Shown: piece by piece, positions 43,515 to 51,661 of the stretch
Layout of the letters: each line of letters opens with the position of its first letter
How positions within the stretch are numbered: the first letter of the stretch is position 1
From: Chitinophaga polysaccharea
GTDB lineage: Bacteria; Bacteroidota; Bacteroidia; Chitinophagales; Chitinophagaceae
DNA length: 64,000 nt
Reading direction: 5' to 3'
NCBI RefSeq assembly: GCF_007829335.1
Contig: NZ_VIWO01000005.1
Coordinates: forward strand, 1 to 64,000
The notes under the pieces: model-generated
Told to the model about the DNA's origin: nothing
Databases searched by the model: none
Seen by the model: the letters and a program-made list of their open reading frames with translations, nothing else
Made by a program: the position numbers and the translations under genes

Positions 43515-44197
43515 TGCTGTCCCATTATGGTTTCCGCTTTATTCTCCCCGTTGATCTCCCAGCTGTTGATCAGGGTACAAACGTTGGGCAGCTATAATCT
43601 CCCGCTAAATAGAATTACTGTCGCCCCGCCCCCGCCGCCCCTCCACCCCCGGCCGCGGCGGCGGTAGCCAGAGCGCAGGCCCTGGAGCGCAGCGGAAGGG
43701 CCAAGCGAGGGCGAGCCGCAGCAGGCCGCGCCTTCGACCTATGTCTGGCCGGGAGCGCCAGCGGACGGCAAAATCAAAAATGAAAGGCCGGGGGTGGCGG
43801 GCGGGGGGCGGACAAAATGGGCAGCGGAGGAATGGCGGGCATAAAGGCCACCAATTGTAAAAACAGCCCTTAGCCAGACCGGGAGCTGCCCGAACGAAGG
43901 CGGAGGGAGCGCGAAAAGGGTGACAGGACGGAGCGCAGCCCCTGTAGCGCAGCGGAAGGGGCAAGCGAGGGCCTGGCGCCCTTTTTGCCGACTGACGCCG
44001 GAGTGAGACCTTTGATAGCCAATAGCTTTACAGCACCCAGCTAGTACAATTTTTCACCTACTCTCTTGTCTGTTCTTTGAATCAAAAAAAGTATATTGTG
44101 TATATGTTTAAACAACACCCAACACCCAATATCCTACAAAATCAACCATATATATAATATTAAATACTTGTTATCTTAATACCTATAGTTCTACAAT
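43515..44197. other. GC-rich non-coding stretch and left cargo boundary
   Basis: 43590-43990 is unlike anything nearby, being about 65-70 percent GC. It contains a 29-bp direct repeat, 43684-43712 and 43944-43972, with core AGCGCAGCGGAAGGG. Frames here have Arg/Pro-rich shadow composition, so no gene is called. After 44000 the sequence turns AT-rich again. Confidence 0.5.
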
Positions 44198-46228
44198 ATG
44201 GCTATTACACCACAACAACTGCAGAATGCAAAGCTTATTCAAGACGCAGCTGCTCAAGACAGAAATCAAACCATCAGACTGGTTGCAGGGCCAGGTACAG
44301 GAAAATCGTTTGTTATTGAGGGCAGGGTATATTGGCTGCTAGCAAATCAAAACATCCCGGCCGAAAGCATTGTCGCAATTTCCTTTACAAGAGCAGCTGC
44401 AAAAGATCTAAAGGAAAGAATATACAATTTTTGCATTGGAAAAAATCAACCAACAGTAAACAACGTAAGAGTTTCCACACTTCACTCCCTTGCATTATAC
44501 ATTCTTAGACAAACAGGCAATTTAAATCGATATCCTGTTAGCCCAACAATTATGGATGATTGGGAGCTTTCGGAAATATTTGATGCAGAATTTTCCAAAA
44601 CTGCAAACCTTAACTCCAAAAGATGTGGGGAAATAAGAAGAGATCACGAAGCCTTTTGGAGCACAGGTGTTTGGAATCCACCCAACCTTGCAATAATAAA
44701 TCCTGTAACTCAAGTAGAAAGAAATACCTTTACGGCTTTCTATACACCAAGAACACAGGCTTATTCTTGTGTTTTGCCAGGAGAAATTGTTCGCACATGC
44801 GTTGAACAAATTCAAGCAGGACTAATCGATCCGGTTGCTGTTCTCGGTATACAACACCTAATAGTTGATGAGGTTCAAGACTTAAACAGCTGCGATTTTG
44901 ATTTTATTAATGAATTAGTACAACGAGGGGTAAATGTCTTTATTTCTGGAGATGACGATCAAAGTGTATATTCATTCCGTCATGCTTATCCACAAGGAAT
45001 ACAAAACTTCACAAATAAATACCCTGCCTCCTCTAATCATATATTAGATGCATGTTTCAGATGTACCTCTTCAATACTTACTTCGGCATTGCAAGTAATT
45101 ACTAACTTTCCTGCACCAAATAGAATACCCAAAAATCTAACATCAGTTTATTTAGCGTCTAATCCAGTTAATCCCGGATTTACACAATCCAATATTTTCA
45201 ATAGTCCTGCCCAAGAAGCCAGATATATAGCAAATTCTTGCTTAAGCTTGATAAACCAAGGAGTTTTGCCTCAAAAAATAATGATACTAATCAGTAATAA
45301 AAGAGCACAACTTCAACAAATTACAACAGAATTAGATCGCTTGAATATTGGATATGATGCAAACCAAAGAGATGAGTTTAAAGACACGAATCATGGGCGA
45401 TTCTTTCAATCAATTTTAAGAATTATTGATGACAATACTGACTACGTTGCACATCGCGTTCTTTTAGGTACTCCAAGAAGAATTGGAATAACAACTTGCA
45501 ATAATATTACGGATAAAGTTGTTGCTAATAATTTAAATTATCGAAACATATTCTACAATCAATTACCAGCAGGAGTTTTTACTAATCGAGAAATAAATAC
45601 AATAAATAAAGCAAAAACTAATATCGCCAATATTCAAAATTGGAATCTAAACGAAACGATTAATACAAGATCCAATGATATAAACAATCTATTCATAAAT
45701 AATTTTACTACAGCTGAGTTAACAAGCTGGCAAAACTTCATTAATGGTCTACCGGCTGATATGACTCTGGAGGAATTAAAGGATTTTCTACAAACGGACT
45801 CGCAACAGGAAAAAGACAAAATAATAAATACTGTCAATGAAAGATTAAATGCGAATCAACAAAATCCTAATCAGGCAGTGGCAGCTAATAAAATCAGGAT
45901 AATGACGTTCCACTCATCAAAAGGCCTTAGCGCAGATGTAGTATTTATTCCAGGACTAGAAGAAAATATATTTCCGAACCCATTTGCGATCCAAGTTCCT
46001 GGATTGATTCTAGAAAGCGCCAGACTACTATATGTAGCCATTACTCGTGCTAAAGCCGCTTGTATTTTAAGTTATACTCGCTATAGGGTTGTAAATGGGA
46101 CTAATACTGCAATGACACCATCAAGATTCTGTGCAGCAACAGGAACGGTTTTTAACCAACAAAACAATTCCGAATTTACAAATGGTGAGGTCCAAACAAT
46201 ACTCACAAGTATCACAAATCTTTCCTAA
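44198..46228 (+). CDS. UvrD/Rep-type superfamily 1 helicase
   Basis: 676 residues with all SF1A motifs. Q motif ITPQQLQNAKLIQDAAAQD, motif I LVAGPGTGKSFVIEG, Ia ISFTRAAAKDLKERI, II LIVDEVQDLNSCDFD, III FISGDDDQSVYSFRH, V RIMTFHSSKGLSADVVFIPG, VI ARLLYVAITRAKAA. It unwinds DNA 3' to 5' in this family. First of three closely spaced genes ending with two nucleases. Its AT-richness contrasts with the GC-rich tract just upstream, a sign of separate origin. Confidence 0.9.
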   Translation: MAITPQQLQNAKLIQDAAAQDRNQTIRLVAGPGTGKSFVIEGRVYWLLANQNIPAESIVAISFTRAAAKDLKERIYNFCIGKNQPTVNNVRVSTLHSLALYILRQTGNLNRYPVSPTIMDDWELSEIFDAEFSKTANLNSKRCGEIRRDHEAFWSTGVWNPPNLAIINPVTQVERNTFTAFYTPRTQAYSCVLPGEIVRTCVEQIQAGLIDPVAVLGIQHLIVDEVQDLNSCDFDFINELVQRGVNVFISGDDDQSVYSFRHAYPQGIQNFTNKYPASSNHILDACFRCTSSILTSALQVITNFPAPNRIPKNLTSVYLASNPVNPGFTQSNIFNSPAQEARYIANSCLSLINQGVLPQKIMILISNKRAQLQQITTELDRLNIGYDANQRDEFKDTNHGRFFQSILRIIDDNTDYVAHRVLLGTPRRIGITTCNNITDKVVANNLNYRNIFYNQLPAGVFTNREINTINKAKTNIANIQNWNLNETINTRSNDINNLFINNFTTAELTSWQNFINGLPADMTLEELKDFLQTDSQQEKDKIINTVNERLNANQQNPNQAVAANKIRIMTFHSSKGLSADVVFIPGLEENIFPNPFAIQVPGLILESARLLYVAITRAKAACILSYTRYRVVNGTNTAMTPSRFCAATGTVFNQQNNSEFTNGEVQTILTSITNLS

Positions 46229-46268
46229 AAACTATCAAACGCTCATTTTCAATATAGAAAACCAATAA

Positions 46269-47186
46269 ATGATCTCAGAAATGAATAACGGAAAAAAAAT
46301 TTCGCCACATGCAATTTTGGCTTTAAAGGAGGCCCTTTCTGTCATCTATTGGAAAAAAGAAGATCTGCAAGACTTTATCAAATTGACTCTTGAAAACAAT
46401 GCAATTGTTGGAACAATAAACTGGAATGTTACCAAAAGAGAAAGTGTTAAAGAATTAATTGAGCGAATGGTGAATAGGCAAGATATTTTCAAGAATGATT
46501 TGATGAACCTATTCTTTGCAGTTACAGATTTTGACGACTACGGCAATTTAGCATTTTGGGACGAAGATGGCTCTAAAACCAAAAGAGCTAAAGATGCAGT
46601 AAGCAAATTAAGAACACTCACAAAAGGATATATTGAAGTAACAAAAGAACAAGATGAAGCAAAGAAGCGAAAAATTGAATCAGAGAAAAAAATTTTGAAG
46701 AATAAATCCTTGAATGAAGAGTTAAGCATATTAAAAGACAAGTTCAATTCAATTGCAACTAATAAAGATTTTCAAAAGCGCGGGTTTGAACTAGAAAAAT
46801 TCCTTTATGATCTATTTCTTCTTTATGATTTAGAGCCTAAAGGCTCGTTTAAAATATATGGCGAGCAAATTGATGGTGCATTTACTTTTCAGGGAGCAGA
46901 TTATTTACTCGAGGCGAAATGGAAATCACAGGTAAGCAGAGGTGATTTAGCTACATTTTGCTACAAAGTTGAGACCAAATTCAAGACTGCAGTAGGCCTC
47001 TTAGTTACAATTGATGGAGTAACTCCCGAAGCAATATCCCCTGATTTTAAGTCGATAATCATAATGGACGGATTTGATATTATTTCCATCCTTGAAGGTC
47101 GGATAGGACTAACTGACCTACTCTTCCGAAAGAGAAGAAAAGCCATTGAAACAGGAAAAATTTATCTAAATGTAAATGAATTGTAA
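46269..47186 (+). CDS. Mrr-type restriction endonuclease-like protein 1
   Basis: 305 residues. The N-terminal 150 form a helical domain ending in a coiled coil (KEQDEAKKRKIESEKKILKN). The C-terminal REase fold has FELEKFLYDLFLLYDLEPKG, then EQIDGAFTFQGADYLLEAKW (D...E-x-K), FCYKVETKF and GLLVTIDGVTPEAI, as in Mrr/DUF2034-type nucleases. It starts 41 bp after the helicase stop and is likely cotranscribed with it. Confidence 0.8.
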   Translation: MISEMNNGKKISPHAILALKEALSVIYWKKEDLQDFIKLTLENNAIVGTINWNVTKRESVKELIERMVNRQDIFKNDLMNLFFAVTDFDDYGNLAFWDEDGSKTKRAKDAVSKLRTLTKGYIEVTKEQDEAKKRKIESEKKILKNKSLNEELSILKDKFNSIATNKDFQKRGFELEKFLYDLFLLYDLEPKGSFKIYGEQIDGAFTFQGADYLLEAKWKSQVSRGDLATFCYKVETKFKTAVGLLVTIDGVTPEAISPDFKSIIIMDGFDIISILEGRIGLTDLLFRKRRKAIETGKIYLNVNEL

Positions 47187-47230
47187 AATTGTCCATAAGA
47201 AAGACTAAACTACTAATTAAAATTTAATCT

Positions 47231-47947
47231 ATGTCGTCCGACTGGAAAAAATACGAAAAACAGATTGTTGATAAGTTGAAAACTGAATTTCCCAAGACAG
47301 ACATCAAACTGAATGTGAAACTGGATGGGATTTACAGCAAAATTCAAAGGCAGGTTGATATACTTGTAAAGGGAACGATGGTCGGGAAAAGTATTATTGG
47401 TGTTATTGAATGTAAGTGTTTTAATAAGAAAATAGACGTCAAAATAATAGATGGATTTATTGGATTTCTAGAAGATGTACAAGCCAATATGGGAATATTG
47501 ATAACCAATGTTGGATATACAACCGGGGCATTTAATCGTGCAATGGCAAAGGGTATCAAGATTGACATTGTAGAATATATCAAACTATCATCTTATCATT
47601 TCGACTGGGACAATTGCGAAACATGTGATTTCAATGGCCACTACAACGAAATCTATTGGGGGACAAAGATGCTTTGCAAAACAGATTCTTTAGCTGTTAC
47701 TATTCAAGTAGGACATTGCTCGTTCTGTAACACCACACATATTAAATGCGAAAAATGCAAAACTGTCATATCTATCTCTGACGGCGACTATGACAAAGAT
47801 CATCATTGTAGTTGCGAAAACAAATACCTTGTAACATCGGAATATATTGGAGATGGAATGAATGAAGACAATTTCTACCTTATACTAGGACGTAAAAAAC
47901 TATCATTCAATCCGATTAAGGCCAAAGAAAGAAGGGCAAGTTTGTAA
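47231..47947 (+). CDS. Mrr-type nuclease with zinc-binding tail
   Basis: 238 residues. N-terminal REase: WKKYEKQIVDKLKTEFPK, RQVDILVKGTMVGKSIIGVI and ECKCF (D...E-x-K), then FIGFLEDVQANMGILITNVG. The C-terminal third carries a zinc cluster (HCSFCNTTHIKCEKCK and HHCSCENK). It begins 44 bp after the first nuclease. Two REases after a UvrD helicase is an unusual set. Confidence 0.8.
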   Translation: MSSDWKKYEKQIVDKLKTEFPKTDIKLNVKLDGIYSKIQRQVDILVKGTMVGKSIIGVIECKCFNKKIDVKIIDGFIGFLEDVQANMGILITNVGYTTGAFNRAMAKGIKIDIVEYIKLSSYHFDWDNCETCDFNGHYNEIYWGTKMLCKTDSLAVTIQVGHCSFCNTTHIKCEKCKTVISISDGDYDKDHHCSCENKYLVTSEYIGDGMNEDNFYLILGRKKLSFNPIKAKERRASL

Positions 47948-48152
47948 GAATTCAGACTATTGACTTATAAACCCGACTGCGCGGCTTGTCTCATTTTTTG
48001 AATAATCGAATATTGCAATCTTAATATCCAAACAATTCTTTAAAAAAATGAAATAATTATCAATATGGCGTGAAGAAACTTATATATAGGTGTTTGATGT
48101 TTTTGTTTGTTTATAGAAGCAGAAACATCAAACACCGGTAATAGTTTTAAAT

Positions 48153-49124
48153 TTAAATAGTGACGTCAGTATGAATTTTGACATTCCCTTTTGTTATAGA
48201 ATTCTTTCCTACCAAATATTTGAGAGTTTTTGCAAAATTAAACAACTCACGCTTTTCAAGTCGCTCAACATCAAAATCGGTCCCAACTTCTTTTGCTGGA
48301 ATATACAGCTTCAGACTCTCTACGATAGTACTAAGAGTGCCAGGAACGTCTAAAATTTGCAATGAAATCTCTTCATGCCCCTCTTGTGTAGGCTCAACTT
48401 TAAAATGAAATGCATAACCACGCCCTTGCGACGACATCTCAACATCGATATATGTAGATGCTTTTTGTAACTGATGCTTTCTATTGTAAAGCATTGTAAA
48501 ATCAGCAACCCCATTATCATCAAGAGATTCAGGTATAATCACATTAATTAAAAAGTCCCTCACTTTTACCTTCTTACTATCAATACTTACATATTGAGTT
48601 CGATGTACTTCCTCGCAAACCTTCTTTACAAAACTATTATAATAGCCAATAGCTAGGGCAGTTGATGGCAACAAGCCCAATTCACTCAACTGCGATGACT
48701 GACTAATCTTGCTTTTTACCGTTTCAACCAACTTGTCCAACGAGTTATACTGACCAGAAATTCTGGTAAATTTGGCGACAGTAATACCATCAAGATCTGA
48801 CGGCAAATCAGCTCCCTCTTCAGCAAAAAGAAAACACTTTTCGGAGCCGGTCGCACCAAAAAACAAACCAAACTCAAATATGACATTATCACGAGGTTTC
48901 ATCACCTCCTCTCCTCGATGATTCGTCAAATCATCTTTAGTCGCGATCAGAATGGCAAAATCGGATAATCTTGTCTGTTTGATAAGCGAATCCAGGCCAC
49001 TTTTGTTGAGACTAAAAGCATTCGTCCATGGAACACATTCAGCAACGTCGCCGATAAGCTTTTGAATCTCGTTTAATGTAGTCAATTGCTCCGATGAGGA
49101 GCCTAAAAAAAGTCTTGGTTTCAT
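48153..49124 (-). CDS. TIR-STING CBASS effector (Cap12-like)
   Basis: 323 residues. TIR-like domain (1-130): RLFLGSSSEQLTTLNEIQKL, WTNAF, RLSDFAILIATKDDL, and RDNVIFEFGLFFGATGSEKC with the catalytic-type Glu. The remainder (about 155-320) looks like bacterial STING: ALAIGYYNSFVKKVCEEVHR, KVKVRDFLINVIIPESLDDN, LDVPGTLSTIVESLKLYIPA. Known TIR-STING proteins bind c-di-GMP, oligomerise and destroy NAD+, causing abortive infection. Third gene of the operon, 2 bp after the second cyclase. Confidence 0.85.
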   Translation of the reverse strand: MKPRLFLGSSSEQLTTLNEIQKLIGDVAECVPWTNAFSLNKSGLDSLIKQTRLSDFAILIATKDDLTNHRGEEVMKPRDNVIFEFGLFFGATGSEKCFLFAEEGADLPSDLDGITVAKFTRISGQYNSLDKLVETVKSKISQSSQLSELGLLPSTALAIGYYNSFVKKVCEEVHRTQYVSIDSKKVKVRDFLINVIIPESLDDNGVADFTMLYNRKHQLQKASTYIDVEMSSQGRGYAFHFKVEPTQEGHEEISLQILDVPGTLSTIVESLKLYIPAKEVGTDFDVERLEKRELFNFAKTLKYLVGKNSITKGNVKIHTDVTI

Positions 49125-49126
49125 AA

Positions 49127-50185
49127 TTATAAAATTTGTGTCCTTAAATCTGTAGCAACAACATCAATTTCAGCGATTATATTTTTCAACCCCTGAAGCT
49201 TTTGGGGATTATCTTTAAAAATATACTCCTTGCCGTCTACAGACTTTACGTTATCAGACAATAATGAACTACTGGAAATTCTCGTAAGATGATATTGTAA
49301 CACAAAGACAAGCTCATAAAAAGATATTGATTGATAGTCATCAACAGCTATGGAATAGCATATAGCATTAAAATCGAAACTTGTTAAATCGATTGATAAT
49401 GATGATTTAGCTTTTATGTTTTTTAGGAACCTTATCATCTTTTTCAACCGTCCTCCGGTCTCAGCGCTCCTCGAATTAATCCTATCAATACTCATAAATG
49501 GGAAGTCAATTTTTCCACGCACATTCAGCAGCTTATTATACACCTGAATACCACGACTATCACCTTTGTCATTCACAATGGAATTAACATCATCATACCA
49601 ATTAGCAATAACAACATCAACATCCCTACCTAAATCCTTATTCCTTATTTTAATTGACTTTGGCTTAGAGATATCGCAAACAGTATACACATCACACAAT
49701 ACAGTTTCAGAGCCAACTCTTAACCTACAAAGGTCAGAACATACATCACCTTTGTAGAGAGGAGCCGCTTCCTCTCTCTTAAGTTTCTCTATTTGCGAAG
49801 TGTAATAACGGCGTCTAGCCTCAGCATCTTCCAAAACTTTTTTTATACCCGCGTTATCACAGCTATAAAATTGTTTTGAAACAGCAAGTAGATCAATATC
49901 ACTAACTCCTTTTATATGCGTATCCGTCATAACAGAACCTTGATACTTAAAATCAGCCGATATTCCACCATCTATCAAATGGTTTTTCACTCGTTCTCCA
50001 GCCTGTTTACTCCTTGCTGTATAATCCGTATCAACAGCTCGCATAGCGTAATTGACATACTCCCTTACTTCTCCATACGAGAGCGTCGACAAGTCCTCAT
50101 TCAATGACTTTGTAAACACCCTACTTTCGGGATCTAATCGATTCCTAACACCTTGTATCAACTCTCTATAATTATTGCGCTGCAT
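49127..50185 (-). CDS. CD-NTase (CdnE-type) 2 of TIR-STING CBASS
   Basis: 352 residues. Nucleotidyltransferase motif YQGSVMTDTHIKGVSDIDLL (GS and DxD) with the third Asp in GRDVDVVIANWYDD. C-terminal helices are as in OAS1-C-like CD-NTases (TGGRLKKMIRFLKNIKAK). I chose the ATG at 50185 (MQRNNYRELIQGV); an upstream start would add 15 hydrophobic residues and fit poorly. Presumed to make c-di-GMP for the STING effector. All catalytic acids are intact. It differs clearly from the neighbour at 50237. Confidence 0.85.
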   Translation of the reverse strand: MQRNNYRELIQGVRNRLDPESRVFTKSLNEDLSTLSYGEVREYVNYAMRAVDTDYTARSKQAGERVKNHLIDGGISADFKYQGSVMTDTHIKGVSDIDLLAVSKQFYSCDNAGIKKVLEDAEARRRYYTSQIEKLKREEAAPLYKGDVCSDLCRLRVGSETVLCDVYTVCDISKPKSIKIRNKDLGRDVDVVIANWYDDVNSIVNDKGDSRGIQVYNKLLNVRGKIDFPFMSIDRINSRSAETGGRLKKMIRFLKNIKAKSSLSIDLTSFDFNAICYSIAVDDYQSISFYELVFVLQYHLTRISSSSLLSDNVKSVDGKEYIFKDNPQKLQGLKNIIAEIDVVATDLRTQIL

Positions 50186-50236
50186 ACTTATTAAATTTAA
50201 AACTATAACTAAACACAATTTCCCTGACATGATTAC

Positions 50237-51268
50237 TTAATACGAATTAAGCATGCCACTAACCCTCCAACTCGTTGATAGCTCCTTCTGAACATCCTCA
50301 GTAAGAGTATCTAAATCTGACTTCAGCAATCGAAGTTCTGGCACAATATCATCGCTACTTAGCGGATATTCCAATCCATTAGGGCTTTTTACCCCCTTCC
50401 TGTAGAGAGGATTATCAATTACATAACCAACATGAGACGAAATAGCCTTAGCTATGTCAAGATCCTTTCCAGGTGTATAATATAACAACGAATCTTGCAT
50501 AGAATAAACAATAGACGTTAGCTGAAATCCCTTCAAGAGATTGAGTTCTGGCTCTGAATCTGCTTTCAATGTTTTCAGCAGCCGAATACCTCTTCTCGCC
50601 CCGTCTCTGGTTACATCTCCTTTGTAATTAACATTGTTTAGATGAGCAAATGGGTAATCTGCCACGATGCTGCTTGCTTTGAATTTAATACCTCTGTAGT
50701 GTTCATTGCTTGTCCGTTGATACTCCTCCGAATTGTACCAAAAGCAAAACACTACATCAACCTTCCGATTCAAGGATTTATTGAATATAGAAATACACTT
50801 TTCATTACTATTATCCACATAATCGTAAATGCCATTCAATGTATGGTAAGACATTGATCTCAGATCTTTTATATCTGAGGATGGATCTGAGGCTGTATAT
50901 GGGTTAAGATTAGGAAGCCGTGGATCAATATAATGGTATTTATCAATAACAGTTAGTAAATCAACATCACTATGCACCTTTATGTTGGTATTTGTTTGAA
51001 CTGAACCTTGTCGCTTGTACGCTCTGCTAAAATGAAGTTTCAGATTAGCCTCAAGGTGATTCATTACACGATCCGCCGCCAAAACAGTTCTGTCATTGTA
51101 CTTTTTATCAATTGGCCTCATAGATTCCAATAGATACTTAAGGTTGTCAGGAATTTCATTGGAAGAAAACGAGCGGGATGCGAATAATTCGTTAAGTTCC
51201 TTATCAAATCTTCTATCCTTAAGATTCGATAGTCTTTTTGTATAATTTAATACTGCCATTTTTTGCAT
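50237..51268 (-). CDS. CD-NTase (CdnE-type) 1 of TIR-STING CBASS
   Basis: 343 residues, with YKRQGSVQTNTNIKVHSDVDLL (GS, DxD; shown in part: RQGSVQTNTNIKVHSDVDLL) and third Asp in RKVDVVFCFWYNSEEY. The downstream helical part has RDGARRGIRLLKTLKADSEP. It is homologous to the second cyclase in motif order (GS-x10-DxD, VDVV..WY), but the sequences have diverged widely outside the motifs. First gene of the three-gene minus-strand operon; both enzymes look active. Confidence 0.85.
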   Translation of the reverse strand: MQKMAVLNYTKRLSNLKDRRFDKELNELFASRSFSSNEIPDNLKYLLESMRPIDKKYNDRTVLAADRVMNHLEANLKLHFSRAYKRQGSVQTNTNIKVHSDVDLLTVIDKYHYIDPRLPNLNPYTASDPSSDIKDLRSMSYHTLNGIYDYVDNSNEKCISIFNKSLNRKVDVVFCFWYNSEEYQRTSNEHYRGIKFKASSIVADYPFAHLNNVNYKGDVTRDGARRGIRLLKTLKADSEPELNLLKGFQLTSIVYSMQDSLLYYTPGKDLDIAKAISSHVGYVIDNPLYRKGVKSPNGLEYPLSSDDIVPELRLLKSDLDTLTEDVQKELSTSWRVSGMLNSY

Positions 51269-51531
51269 TTAAACTTCACATGACGTACCTTACTGCTACA
51301 GGAAGAATTTCCAGTACAGCATTTGGGTCAAAACGACTGGCGTCAGAAGTGAGAGAAATTGGTTTATAAAATAAATCGGTCAACCATTGATGAAATCTCT
51401 TAAAAAAGAGACCATACGCATTTGTAATGTCTATCCACTAAAAACTATCATGTAATATGCTTTTTGTTACTTCAACCTTCCACTTCGGCATTGAAAATAT
51501 CCGGACAACTTGCCGCTAACAAAAAAAAATG
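51269..51531. other. Upstream region of CBASS operon
   Basis: AT-rich, no gene seen. It should hold the minus-strand CBASS promoter, but no TTTG/TAnnTTTG pair stands out. Confidence 0.4.
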
Positions 51532-51539
51532 TACCTTTG
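51509..51539 (+). promoter_or_regulatory. Promoter of candidate small RNA between CBASS and STAND
   Basis: CTTG at 51509-51512 and TACCTTTG at 51532-51539 are exactly 19 bp apart, one base off the Bacteroidota consensus. No gene begins downstream. Confidence 0.65.
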
Positions 51540-51545
51540 GCAAAA

Positions 51546-51654
51546 CAGTCTTCAAATAATTATGCACATTTCAATAACTTAATAGCATAATTCGCCTTCC
51601 CAAGCAATTTTGAAGATTCAGAAAGCGGAGATGTTGTCAAATCTTCGCTTTTTT
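51546..51654 (+). ncRNA. Candidate small RNA between CBASS and STAND operons
   Basis: About 109 nt without a frame, between the promoter above and a terminator (AAGCGGAGA/TCTTCGCTT at 51623-51631 and 51642-51650 then TTTTTT). A first hairpin pairs AATTATGC (51558-51565) with GCATAATT (51585-51592). An alternative pairing GAAGATT/AATCTTC is possible. It converges with the STAND gene 3' end. Confidence 0.55.
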
Positions 51655-51661
51655 CATATAA

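Noticed and set aside
35055-46228. Gabija system made of the OLD gene and the UvrD helicase
   Set aside because: The two genes are 7 kb apart, on opposite strands and each has closer operon partners.
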